Below are positions 34,627 to 42,795 of a DNA stretch of 64,000 bases, piece after piece. The position numbers and the translations under genes are program-made. The stretch lies in the NCBI RefSeq assembly GCF_965227365.1, contig NZ_OZ245754.1:434001-498000 (forward strand). The letters are read 5' to 3'. Below the pieces are notes generated by a model. The model worked only from the letters and a program-made list of their open reading frames with translations, ran no database searches and was not told where the DNA came from. Positions within the stretch are counted from its first letter, which is position 1. The number at the start of each line of letters is the position of its first letter. Source of the DNA: Hwanghaeella sp965227365. Lineage in GTDB: Bacteria; Pseudomonadota; Alphaproteobacteria; UBA8366; Aestuariispiraceae.

Positions 34627-35016
34627 TTAGTTTTCGGGGGAACTGCCGCTGTTGAGGTTGTTCAGTTCCGGTGCGTTACCCCAGTTGTCGATATTGGCAG
34701 CGGGCTGTCCCGGTTCGGCATTTGAGGGCGCACCCGATGCCGGGGCGATATCGTTCAAGGCTTCCGGGTCCGTGATGGCAAGCGGTTGCTGCAATTCTGA
34801 CCGCAACGCAACGAAGGTCGTTGCAGCGAGCACCGCCACGCCAACCCCGAAAGCGACGGCTATCCGGTTTCTCGAAAGGCGCGCAGGTCCTTTTGCCTGC
34901 CGGGAACGAGATGCCAGTTGATCATGCGTGCTCCCGGCTTCCTCGGGCGTGCGTCCGGTGTCGATAAGCGCTTGGTTCAAGGACCGTTTCGGCCGTTGGA
35001 GATATGGTGACGTCAT
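34627..35016 (-). CDS. Hypothetical single-pass membrane protein
   Basis: A 129-residue protein with a basic cytoplasmic N-terminus (about 50 residues), one transmembrane helix IAVAFGVGVAVLAATTFVAL, and a Pro/Ala/Asn-rich outside tail ending ELNNLNSGSSPEN. I do not recognise a family. It lies 69 bases upstream of psuK on the same strand and may be in that transcript. Confidence 0.55.
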   Translation of the reverse strand: MTSPYLQRPKRSLNQALIDTGRTPEEAGSTHDQLASRSRQAKGPARLSRNRIAVAFGVGVAVLAATTFVALRSELQQPLAITDPEALNDIAPASGAPSNAEPGQPAANIDNWGNAPELNNLNSGSSPEN

Positions 35017-35454
35017 GCTCAACGACAGGAAACAATCGTTCCCGTACCCTGTTTCCTGTTAACCCAAAGCCCCAATGTCCACAGCGCGTATACCGCACCA
35101 TATTGTTCTTTAATTGGCAGATAAATCTTATATTAGAATAACGTCGTTATGCAAAGCTTCAGTCGAGCGAATCCGCCATTTCGCCGTCATTGAGAGCGCG
35201 GAGAATAGCGGCAAAATCGATCAGGACCAAGGTTTCGGGAAATCATGCATTACCCAGTTACCAAGGCGCCGTTTACGCTGGAAATCCGCTAAGTTATTGC
35301 GAGTAAATATGAATTAATAATGCCACGACATTTTTGGTCATGCCGTTAACGCTGGTTGATATTATGACGCAGAAATCGGCGCTATCCGGGCGTCGAATCA
35401 AATGGCAAGAGCCCAATCCGCATCGGCGCGCAAAGGGTTTGAAAGGGGATTTTT
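35017..35454. other. AT-rich divergent intergenic region
   Basis: 438 bases between a minus-strand membrane protein gene and a plus-strand PaiB-like gene. It is clearly more AT-rich than its surroundings (35100-35150 and 35290-35340). It contains a palindrome ATAACG-T-CGTTAT at 35138-35150, a possible operator. No gene was convincing on either strand. A ribosome-binding site AAAGGGGA lies before the ATG at 35455. Confidence 0.4.
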
Positions 35455-36096
35455 ATGTATATGCCTCAGGCGTTCGAGGAAAAGGATCCGGATATCATTT
35501 TCGGTTTGATGTCCTCGTTGGGGGTGGCGACTGTCGTCAGTACCGGGGCAGACGGCATGATTGCCAGCCATGTACCGGTTGAAGTCGATCGTGACGCCGC
35601 TGAATACGGTGTCATCCGCTGCCATTTCGCCAAACCGAATCCCCAGCAGGCTCTGATTGCCGGGGGAACGGAAACCCTGTTCATATTCCAGGGGCCGACG
35701 GCTTATGTCACACCGTCCTGGTACAAGACCAAGGCCGAAAACGGAAAAGTCGTCCCCACACTGAACTTCGCGGTTGTGCATGCCTACGGCACGGGCAAGG
35801 CAATCGAGGAGCCTGTTGCCATGCGGCGACACCTCACAGCATTGACCGACGGCTTCGAAGCGAAGTTTCCGGAACCGTGGAAAGTAACTGACGCACCTGA
35901 TGATTTCATCGAACGGATGATGAAAGGCATCACCGTGGTCGAAGTCGCGCTGACGCGTCTGGAAGGGAAATGGAAGATGTCCCAGAACCGGCCAGACGCG
36001 GACCGGCGCGGTGTGGCAGAAGGTTATCGCAACCAGGGGCGCATCGATATGGCCGATTTGGTGGAGACTTTCGCGCTAGGCGGTCGGCAAGGCTAG
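35455..36096 (+). CDS. PaiB-like FMN-binding negative transcriptional regulator
   Basis: A 213-residue flavin-fold protein of the PaiB family. The N-terminus MYMPQAFEEKD, the segment ATVVSTGADGMIASHVPVEV, and GPTAYVTPSWYKTKAENGKVVPTLNFAVVHAYG are diagnostic. B. subtilis PaiB influences sporulation and protease genes. In proteobacteria the family is of uncertain function and may be an FMN- or heme-binding enzyme. Its last 21 bases overlap the end of the facing VOC gene. Confidence 0.88.
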   Translation: MYMPQAFEEKDPDIIFGLMSSLGVATVVSTGADGMIASHVPVEVDRDAAEYGVIRCHFAKPNPQQALIAGGTETLFIFQGPTAYVTPSWYKTKAENGKVVPTLNFAVVHAYGTGKAIEEPVAMRRHLTALTDGFEAKFPEPWKVTDAPDDFIERMMKGITVVEVALTRLEGKWKMSQNRPDADRRGVAEGYRNQGRIDMADLVETFALGGRQG

Positions 36097-37020
36097 CACC
36101 GGGCCGGCCTCCGCTTCGCTTTCAACCCCTTGAACGAAAGCGAGGGTTACACCGAAAAGGTCGGATGCCGGCACGACGAGCCCGGCCTTGGCCCAATGGG
36201 CCTCGACGCCTGCATACTGCAATACCCGCTCGGTTTCTGCGAGATCGTTCACCAGAACACGGAAAGCGGCCAGATGGGGGCCGGCCGGCATGTTGACCCC
36301 TTGCAGGGCCGCGTGGCCGAACCACTCCTCGAAGGTGTCAGCAGTCATTGCCGACATCCATCCCCGTGCCGTTTCCGCCCGAAGGATCTGATTTTCAAGT
36401 GAAACGCTTTCGGCCTGCTGCAATCCCTCGAACAGGAACTGCATATCTTTGGGATTGTCCGAAATCATGACAATCTCGCCTATCGCCCGCGCACCATTCT
36501 TGTGCCTCTGAAAATGTGGTTTCCAGAAATATTCCGGCGCATGCTGCTGACAGACGAAAAAGGCCGCATCCGGGAATTCGGGGCGATGAACGAAAGCCAG
36601 TGAAAAACCCACCGTTACTTTTGATCCGTCAGGCAGCGTTGCCTTCCGTTCGAAATCAAACCGCTCAAATTCGGAAAGGCCCGCTTTCGCAAATTCCTGC
36701 CGGTCAGCTTCGGCGTTACCGGTCTCGAAAACAAGCATGCCGAAACCTTCCCGATCGCGCAGATAGCGGTGGATAAACGCACCGAAATTGAAATGCCCAT
36801 CACGCTCCGGCAACAGCTTCTCCGGATAGGCGACCTCAATGATTTCCAGAAAACTCCCTTCGACCTGCACCAACCGGTTATCCGTGCCCCAGTCGTGGCT
36901 CGCCCTTGGCGTGAGCGTGAAGCCCAGGCGTTCATACACCTCGGATGCTGCGTCCAGGTTCCGGACGCAGAGCACGAGGTGATCAATGCCGCGGCCGGGG
37001 CGGGGAGTTGTGCGCTGCAT
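36076..37020 (-). CDS. Glyoxalase-like (VOC) domain protein
   Basis: A 314-residue two-domain protein of the glyoxalase-like family (PF13468 type). The N-terminal GIDHLVLCVRNLDAASEVYERLGFTLTPRASHDWGTDNRLVQV is diagnostic, with His14 a likely ligand. The second half (about residues 170-314) repeats the VOC fold. The substrate is unknown. It follows a dienelactone hydrolase by 5 bases, so a shared pathway for a small aromatic or lactone compound is possible. Confidence 0.82.
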   Translation of the reverse strand: MQRTTPRPGRGIDHLVLCVRNLDAASEVYERLGFTLTPRASHDWGTDNRLVQVEGSFLEIIEVAYPEKLLPERDGHFNFGAFIHRYLRDREGFGMLVFETGNAEADRQEFAKAGLSEFERFDFERKATLPDGSKVTVGFSLAFVHRPEFPDAAFFVCQQHAPEYFWKPHFQRHKNGARAIGEIVMISDNPKDMQFLFEGLQQAESVSLENQILRAETARGWMSAMTADTFEEWFGHAALQGVNMPAGPHLAAFRVLVNDLAETERVLQYAGVEAHWAKAGLVVPASDLFGVTLAFVQGVESEAEAGPVLALPTA

Positions 37021-37025
37021 CGGGA

Positions 37026-37688
37026 TCAGAAGTTCTGCTTGAAGAACGCAACCGTGCGGTCCAGCGCCAGGGTCGCGGACGGTTTGTCGTAGGACCCGCG
37101 CATGTCGCAGTTGAAGCCGTGATCCGCATCATACATCAGGATCGGAAGATCGGGATGATGGTCCCGGACAGCCTGCACATGGTCGGGAGTGATATGCGCG
37201 TCGCGTTCCCCGAAATGCAGCATCGCCGGACATTTCGGCTTGTCGGCCGCCTTCGTCTGTATGCCGCCGCCATAATAGCAGACAGCTGCGTCCAAACCGT
37301 CCAGCCGGGTTGCCGCTACCCAGGAGAGATATCCGCCCCAGCAATAGCCGACGATGCCTTTGCCGCCGTCGGGCAATTCCGCCAAAGCCGTCGCGATATC
37401 GAGCAGGGCGGGTTCATCGGGGCTGGCGCCTTTCAACTCCCGGCCGCGTGCTACGTCATCGGCGGAATAGCCAAGTTCGATGCCGGGTTCGATACGATCG
37501 AAAAGTGCGGGCGCAATGCAGGTGAATCCCATTTCAGCGAACCGGTCGCAGATCGACCGAATATGCTCGTTCACCCCGAAAATTTCCTGAACGACAACGA
37601 TGCCGCCAAGCGACACGCCATTCGGCTCAGCCCGGTAGGCAGAAAACTGATGGCCGTCCGTGGCCGTAAGCGCGACTGTTTCGCCCAT
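37026..37688 (-). CDS. Dienelactone hydrolase family protein
   Basis: A 220-residue alpha/beta hydrolase with the cysteine nucleophile of dienelactone hydrolases: GYCWGG, Cys116, with Glu35 (VVVQEIFGVN) and the acid/His pair in ERDAHITPD and DADHGFNCD. It hydrolyses dienelactones or related esters. The ATG at 37688 lies behind GGAGGTG. It is paired with the VOC gene. Confidence 0.9.
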   Translation of the reverse strand: MGETVALTATDGHQFSAYRAEPNGVSLGGIVVVQEIFGVNEHIRSICDRFAEMGFTCIAPALFDRIEPGIELGYSADDVARGRELKGASPDEPALLDIATALAELPDGGKGIVGYCWGGYLSWVAATRLDGLDAAVCYYGGGIQTKAADKPKCPAMLHFGERDAHITPDHVQAVRDHHPDLPILMYDADHGFNCDMRGSYDKPSATLALDRTVAFFKQNF

Positions 37689-37883
37689 TTCAGGCACCTC
37701 CAAATCCCCAATTTTTATTTGGCTGCAAGCCTAGTCCGAACCGCACCGGTGTCCAGTCGCCCCGAGGTAACAAGTTCGGTGACGGTCGCGGTATTATCCA
37801 GCCGGAAGAGGCTTAGCGTGATTCGCCGACCCGGACTTGTCGAGACAGGCCTGTTGATTTGGGCCAGTTGTACCGAGGCGCCG

Positions 37884-38984
37884 TCAGACGTTGAAACGGA
37901 ACATGAAGATGTCGCCGTCCTTCGCGAGATAATCACGCCCCTCAAGGCGCATTTTCCCGGCTTCCTTGGCACCGTTTTCCCCGCCACAGGCGATATAGTC
38001 GTCACAGGCGATCGTTTCCGCCGCGATGAAGCCGCGTTCGAAGTCGGTATGAATCTCGCCGGCTGCTTGGGGGGCCGTCGAACCTTCTTTCACGGTCCAA
38101 GCGCGGGCTTCTTTCGGCCCGATGGTAAAGAACGTGATTTGTTCCAGAAGCGCATATCCGGCGCGTATCACCTGGGCCAAGCCGGTTTCTTCCAATCCGA
38201 TGCTTTCCAGGAACTCGGCTTTCTCTTCCGGCGACCCCAGTTGCGCGATTTCCGCTTCGATCGCGGCTGAGATGATGACGATTTGCGCGCCTTCCGCCGC
38301 AGCCTTTTCCGCCACACGTTCGGTATGCTGATTTCCGGTAGAGGCCTCATCCTCACTGACATTGCAGACATAGAGGACGGGTTTTGCCGTCAGCAGCTGA
38401 AAACTCCGATAGATCGGGCCCTGCTCTTTCGAGATTTCCGCGATTCTGGCGGGCTTGCCGTTGCGTAGGACGTCCAACACCGCGTTGATGACTTCCACTT
38501 CGGCCTTTGCTTGCTTGTCGCCGCCCTTCGCGCGCTTTTCCCGATCCGTGAGCCTTTTCTCCATGGCTTCCATGTCGGCGAGCATCAGTTCCGTCTCGAC
38601 GGTTTCGGCGTCCCGGATCGGGTCGACGCTTCCTTCCACATGGGTGATGTCGTCGCTATCGAAGCAACGCAGGACATGGACGATGGCGTCGACACTGCGG
38701 ATGTTACCGAGGAACTGGTTGCCCAGACCTTCGCCTTTGGACGCACCTTTCACCAGACCGGCGATATCGACGAATTCAAGCTGCGTCGGAATGATCTTGG
38801 CCGACTTCGCCAGCTTCGCGAGGGTGTCGAGGCGGGGGTCCGGCACGGCAACGCGGCCAACATTGGGCTCGATCGTGCAAAACGGATAATTCGCCGACTC
38901 GGCCGCCTGGGTGGCGGTGAGCGCATTGAAAAGGGTCGACTTGCCGACATTTGGAAGCCCGACTATGCCGCAATTGAATCCCAT
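37884..38984 (-). CDS. ychF: Redox-regulated ATPase YchF
   Basis: A 366-residue OBG-type P-loop ATPase. G1 GLPNVGKST (9-17), G3 DIAGLVKGAS, and the YchF-specific replacement of NKxD by NVSE (CNVSEDEA) are present, followed by a C-terminal TGS domain ending in MFRFNV. It binds ribosomes and negatively regulates the oxidative-stress response. It follows pth by 12 bases on the same strand, a conserved pairing. Confidence 0.97.
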   Translation of the reverse strand: MGFNCGIVGLPNVGKSTLFNALTATQAAESANYPFCTIEPNVGRVAVPDPRLDTLAKLAKSAKIIPTQLEFVDIAGLVKGASKGEGLGNQFLGNIRSVDAIVHVLRCFDSDDITHVEGSVDPIRDAETVETELMLADMEAMEKRLTDREKRAKGGDKQAKAEVEVINAVLDVLRNGKPARIAEISKEQGPIYRSFQLLTAKPVLYVCNVSEDEASTGNQHTERVAEKAAAEGAQIVIISAAIEAEIAQLGSPEEKAEFLESIGLEETGLAQVIRAGYALLEQITFFTIGPKEARAWTVKEGSTAPQAAGEIHTDFERGFIAAETIACDDYIACGGENGAKEAGKMRLEGRDYLAKDGDIFMFRFNV

Positions 38985-38996
38985 CGGGACTTCTCC

Positions 38997-39752
38997 TTAA
39001 TCCTTGTTTTCTCGACCCAGTCCGACTTTCGCCATCGCTTGCGCCAGGGCCGAGTCGATCCTGTTTTTGTCGTCCTGTTCAGACCCTTTGACGGTGGCGG
39101 GCGCTTGCTGCTGCCGATCCGCCGGGGCGTCCTTGTCTTGTGGGTGGGCTTCTGCTTTGTCGGCCTGGCGGGGCGGCTTCAGAATCAGCGAAACCTTCGA
39201 CATGAAGTCCGAATACCCGCGTTCAACCAATGTCGGGAAGGCGTCGGCCATGGCGTCGATCAGTTTTTCCGTCGCCGGCCATTCGGCTTTGGAAAAATCG
39301 CCCAGCACGTGGCCATGCACTTTCGCCTTGTCGCCCGGATGGCCGATGCCCATGCGGACCCGCCAATAATCTTTGCCGAGGTCCTTGGCGAGATGTGCGT
39401 CGATGCTGCGCAGGCCGTTATGGCCGGCATGGCCGCCGCCTTGCTTGACCTTCAACTTCGCCGCGGCAAGGTCCAGTTCATCGTAGAAGACCCAGATGTC
39501 CTCGGCGGCAAGCTTGAAAAAACGGGCGGCTTCGCCGACCGCCCGGCCGCTTTCGTTCATGAAGGTCATCGGCTTCAGGATCATGACCTTCCGACCGCCG
39601 ATCTGGCCCTCGGATACCTGTCCCTGAAACCGGGCACGCCACGGACCAAACGAATGGCGGCGGACGATCTCGTCCACCGCCATGAAGCCGACATTGTGCC
39701 GGTTTCGTTCGTATTTCGGTCCCGGATTGCCGAGTCCGACGATGAGTAGCAT
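38997..39752 (-). CDS. pth: Peptidyl-tRNA hydrolase with long C-terminal tail
   Basis: A 251-residue enzyme that frees tRNA from peptidyl-tRNA. The catalytic region NRHNVGFMAVD (His19) and FYDELDLAAAKLKVKQGGGHAGHNGLRSI are intact. Pth is usually about 190-200 residues. Here a polar Gln/Asp/Ala-rich extension occupies about 190-251 and ends in a short helix DSALAQAMAKVGLG. Such tails occur in some alphaproteobacteria. It is part of rplY-pth-ychF. Confidence 0.96.
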   Translation of the reverse strand: MLLIVGLGNPGPKYERNRHNVGFMAVDEIVRRHSFGPWRARFQGQVSEGQIGGRKVMILKPMTFMNESGRAVGEAARFFKLAAEDIWVFYDELDLAAAKLKVKQGGGHAGHNGLRSIDAHLAKDLGKDYWRVRMGIGHPGDKAKVHGHVLGDFSKAEWPATEKLIDAMADAFPTLVERGYSDFMSKVSLILKPPRQADKAEAHPQDKDAPADRQQQAPATVKGSEQDDKNRIDSALAQAMAKVGLGRENKD

Positions 39753-39761
39753 GGGAGAGGG

Positions 39762-40418
39762 TTACTCCTCCGTCCCCTCGTCTGCGGATTCTTCTTCCGC
39801 AGCTTCTTCCGCGCCCTCTTCGTCTTCTTCCGCCTCTACCGGTTCCGCGATGGTCGCGGCCTGCAGGTTCGCAATGACGAAGTCACGATCGGTGATGGTC
39901 GGTTCGACACCGTCCGGCAACGAGATGCTGGAGATACGGATCGTATCGCCGATCTGCAGGCCGGCAAGGTCCGCAACCAGCTCTTCCGGAATCGCGTTGG
40001 CCGAACAGTTCACTTCAACCTCGTGCCGGTTGATAGCGAGCTGACCGCCTTCGTTAAGGGCCGGGCAGTCTTCTTCGTTCGCGAAGACAACCGGGATCAT
40101 AACACTGATCCGGGTGTTGCGGCCGACGCGCAGGAAATCCACATGCAACGGAGCATCCGAAACCGGGTGGAACTGAACGTCACGCGGCAAAGCGCGTTCG
40201 TTGGCGCCGCCTTCGACGTCGATCGAGTAAATCGTGTTGAAGAAGTGACCCTGTTCCAGGCCCTTCATAATCACGCGGGGATCGATCGAAATCGACAGGG
40301 GATCTTTGTTTTCGCCGTAAACGACGCAGGGCACCAGCCCTTCGCGACGGACGGCCCGGGCTGCCCCCTTACCGGCCCGGTCCCGCGTTTTCGCGGGAAT
40401 CGTGTGCGCATCAGCCAT
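39762..40418 (-). CDS. rplY: 50S ribosomal protein bL25/general stress protein Ctc
   Basis: A 218-residue protein of the Ctc form: N-terminal 5S rRNA-binding domain (TRDRAGKGAARAVRREGLVPCVVYG) and a C-terminal beta domain (CPALNEGGQLAINRHEVEVNCSANAIPEELVADLAGLQIGD). It ends in a very acidic tail of Glu/Asp/Ala (about residues 195-218). The ATG at 40418 lies behind AAGGAG. It is the first gene of the rplY-pth-ychF set. Confidence 0.96.
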   Translation of the reverse strand: MADAHTIPAKTRDRAGKGAARAVRREGLVPCVVYGENKDPLSISIDPRVIMKGLEQGHFFNTIYSIDVEGGANERALPRDVQFHPVSDAPLHVDFLRVGRNTRISVMIPVVFANEEDCPALNEGGQLAINRHEVEVNCSANAIPEELVADLAGLQIGDTIRISSISLPDGVEPTITDRDFVIANLQAATIAEPVEAEEDEEGAEEAAEEESADEGTEE

Positions 40419-40493
40419 GATAAACTCCTTCAAGCGTTGGCTATCCAATGCGGAATAACCCGCCGGCCTCCAGGGGTGCCGGGGGCGCTTGTG

Positions 40494-40509
40494 TCACAGT
40501 ATTCTGTGA
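40494..40509. promoter_or_regulatory. Inverted repeat upstream of rplY
   Basis: TCACAG-TATT-CTGTGA with perfect 6-bp arms, 76 bases upstream of the rplY start. It could be an operator or a short hairpin. It is not the CRP order (TGTGA-N6-TCACA), whose half-sites are reversed. Confidence 0.25.
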
Positions 40510-40549
40510 AAGCGGCGCTTCTTTATGCCGGGCAGGGCGCGAAGTCAAA

Positions 40550-40564
40550 CCCGGATTTGCCGGG
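40550..40564 (-). terminator. Weak hairpin downstream of prs
   Basis: CCCGG-(5)-CCGGG, on the minus strand followed only by TTTGAC, 55 bases past the prs stop. It is a weak terminator at best. Confidence 0.25.
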
Positions 40565-40618
40565 ACACCGCGTAAAACAAGCGTTGCGCGGGACTTCCGG
40601 CGCCCAATTCGCGTCGGT

Positions 40619-41551
40619 CTAGTCGAACAGACTGGAGACCGACCGTTCTTCGGAGATCCTGTGGATCGCCTCAGCCAGCAGCGGCGCGATGGAAACCTGG
40701 CGTACCGTGTCGCTGACGCGGACAGCTTCCGTCGCCATGATACTGTCGGTCACCACCAGAGAACTCATCGGAGAGGCTGAAACACGGGCGACGGCCCCGC
40801 CGGAAAGAACTCCGTGCGTGACATAGGCCTGAACGGATTTCGCGCCTGCCTCCATCAAGGCGACAGCCGCATTGCACAAGGTGCCCGCACTATCGACGAT
40901 ATCGTCGATGAGGACGCAATCCTTGCCCTTGGCATCACCGATGATGTGCATTACCTCGGAAACGCCCGCGCGTTCGCGGCGCTTGTCGATGATGGCCAGT
41001 TCCGCGTCCAACCGCTTGGCCAGCGCCCGCGCGCGTACGACGCCGCCGACATCCGGCGAAACGACGACTGTGTTGCCGTTGCTGAGATTCTTGGACAGGT
41101 CCGTGTGCAGGACCGGCAGGGCGAAAAGGTTGTCCGTGGGGACGTCGAAGAAGCCCTGTATCTGCCCCGCGTGCAGATCGATCGTCAACACGCGGTTGGC
41201 ACCCGCCGTTTCGATCAGATTTGCCACCAGCTTGGCTGAAATCGGTGTCCGTGGGCCGGTCTTTCGGTCCTGCCGGGCATATCCGAAATAAGGGATGACC
41301 GCCGTGATGCGTCGCGCCGATGCCCGACGCAGCGCGTCGATCATGATCAGCAGTTCCATCAGGTTGTCGTTGCAGGGATAGTTCGTCGATTGGATGACGA
41401 ATACATCCTCGCCGCGGACATTCTCCTGGATCTCCACGAAGATCTCCATGTCGGAGAAACGGCGGATCGCCGCCTTCGTGAGGGGAACCTGCAGATAAGC
41501 GGAAATGGCCTCGGCAAGCGGCCTGTTCGAGTTGCCGGAAAGAATTTTCAT
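40619..41551 (-). CDS. prs: Ribose-phosphate pyrophosphokinase
   Basis: A 310-residue enzyme that makes PRPP from ribose 5-phosphate and ATP for purine, pyrimidine, histidine and NAD synthesis. Signatures include FSDMEIFVEIQENVRGEDVFVIQST, VLTIDLHAGQIQGFFDVPTDNL and the PRPP loop DCVLIDDIVDSAGTL. The start MKILSGNSNR matches the family. It is upstream of rplY on the same strand with 200 bases between. Confidence 0.97.
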   Translation of the reverse strand: MKILSGNSNRPLAEAISAYLQVPLTKAAIRRFSDMEIFVEIQENVRGEDVFVIQSTNYPCNDNLMELLIMIDALRRASARRITAVIPYFGYARQDRKTGPRTPISAKLVANLIETAGANRVLTIDLHAGQIQGFFDVPTDNLFALPVLHTDLSKNLSNGNTVVVSPDVGGVVRARALAKRLDAELAIIDKRRERAGVSEVMHIIGDAKGKDCVLIDDIVDSAGTLCNAAVALMEAGAKSVQAYVTHGVLSGGAVARVSASPMSSLVVTDSIMATEAVRVSDTVRQVSIAPLLAEAIHRISEERSVSSLFD

Positions 41552-41821
41552 GGTGCCGTCAGAGCCCGTGACCAATCAGTCTGTGACGTTAAACTTGTGA
41601 CCTTTCCGGAAGAGTGCATCGGGCATTTCTTTTTATCGAGTTAGGCGTTGCCGTCAGTACCTTCCGAAGACCGGATCCCGCCGCAGTGTGCATCGCACAC
41701 TCCTTCGGCCCGGGAGTTCTATAACAAGGGCACCCCGGGCTGTAAACGATTGAGCGACACCTGTATGACACTCTGGCGGTATCCTGTTGCCTTTATGACA
41801 AATAATTCCGTTGGGCCGGGG

Positions 41822-42694
41822 TCAGGCGCCCTGCTTGAAGGCGGTCTGAACCTCGTGAACGGCGTCGACCAGGCCGAGAATCGCATCATAGGCGAGACCC
41901 CGCCATGGGCCGTTCAGCGAGCCTTTCGGTATCGCACTTTCCTGAACAAGCCTACCGACCTGTCTGCCTTCGGGCGTGTCTATCGACCAGGCGAGCGTCA
42001 GATGTTCGCTGTTCTCATCGATCGGCACCAAGGATATTTCGGCATTCAGGACGAGGTCGGGTTCGTCGCCGTTCTTGGCCATGGCGATCCCCGAGCGGGC
42101 GAAGATCGCCGTCGCGGCGCGGGAAAGATCCTCGGATCCGTTGCCGGGCGCGCCGGAAATCGTTCCGATCGCCAGAAAGGCGGTTCGTTCGACGATCGGG
42201 TTTGAAGCGCGGGGATTCAATGTCGTGTGCAGCCGCGCAGCGACTGTACCGATCATTTCTCTGAGGGACTTGTTTCGACCGGTCAGCAGGGCGTCGAGTT
42301 CTTCGAGCGTCGGGGCTTCGGAAATGACGGTATCCCGCAGCACGCCGTCCGGATCGAACAAATCCCACCGGATCACGAGTCCGTCTCCGTCGGTCATCGC
42401 ATTGGGGCTCAGGAAATGGGCGTTGCGCAGGGCATCACTGGTACTGGCCACGGTGCCCAGGTCCCGCAGATTGTCAGCGAGATATTCGCTCAGGGCCGCG
42501 CCATGTTCCGGCGAAAAGCCGGCGACCGGCAGAATCCGTATGCCGCTGGTGATCGTTGCGCGGGCCAGGGTGGTCCTGGCTTTTGTTTCCGCGTCCTGCC
42601 GGAACGGTTGCGGCACCGGCCCGCAGCTTGAGAGAATCAGCAGCGCGATCGCGGCCGCCAGGACGCCGCTCAGGAAACCGGAACGCCTCTGCAT
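41822..42694 (-). CDS. Hypothetical lipoprotein
   Basis: A 290-residue protein with a type II signal peptide, LLILSSC lipobox (Cys about residue 29). The mature part alternates ILPVAGFSPEHGAALSEYLADNLRDLGTVAST and ERTAFLAIGTISGAPGNGSEDLSRAATAIFARSGIAMAKN, resembling secreted lipoproteins with two related alpha/beta modules (TolB/LpoB-like N-domains). I cannot assign a family. It starts 1 base after a tiny hydrophobic open frame that ends at 42696. Confidence 0.75.
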   Translation of the reverse strand: MQRRSGFLSGVLAAAIALLILSSCGPVPQPFRQDAETKARTTLARATITSGIRILPVAGFSPEHGAALSEYLADNLRDLGTVASTSDALRNAHFLSPNAMTDGDGLVIRWDLFDPDGVLRDTVISEAPTLEELDALLTGRNKSLREMIGTVAARLHTTLNPRASNPIVERTAFLAIGTISGAPGNGSEDLSRAATAIFARSGIAMAKNGDEPDLVLNAEISLVPIDENSEHLTLAWSIDTPEGRQVGRLVQESAIPKGSLNGPWRGLAYDAILGLVDAVHEVQTAFKQGA

Positions 42695-42695
42695 G

Positions 42696-42779
42696 TCAGC
42701 CCCCGGAAAACCCGAGCATGATGCATCCCGCAAGCATCGCCAGCAGGGTGAGCGCCATCAATTGGAGAAGCCAGGGCAT
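42696..42779 (-). CDS. Tiny hydrophobic peptide (27 residues), lipobox-like
   Basis: An open frame of 27 codons ending 1 base before the next ATG, lying in the 101-base gap between the M24 gene and the lipoprotein gene. The peptide is nearly all hydrophobic (LLQLMALTLLAMLAGCIMLGF) and contains LAGC, a lipobox-like end. GGAG is 10 bases before its ATG. Its exact fit in the gap suggests translational coupling to the lipoprotein, but it may be a leader or a chance frame. Confidence 0.4.
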   Translation of the reverse strand: MPWLLQLMALTLLAMLAGCIMLGFSGG

Positions 42780-42795
42780 TCGAGGGGGACTCCGC

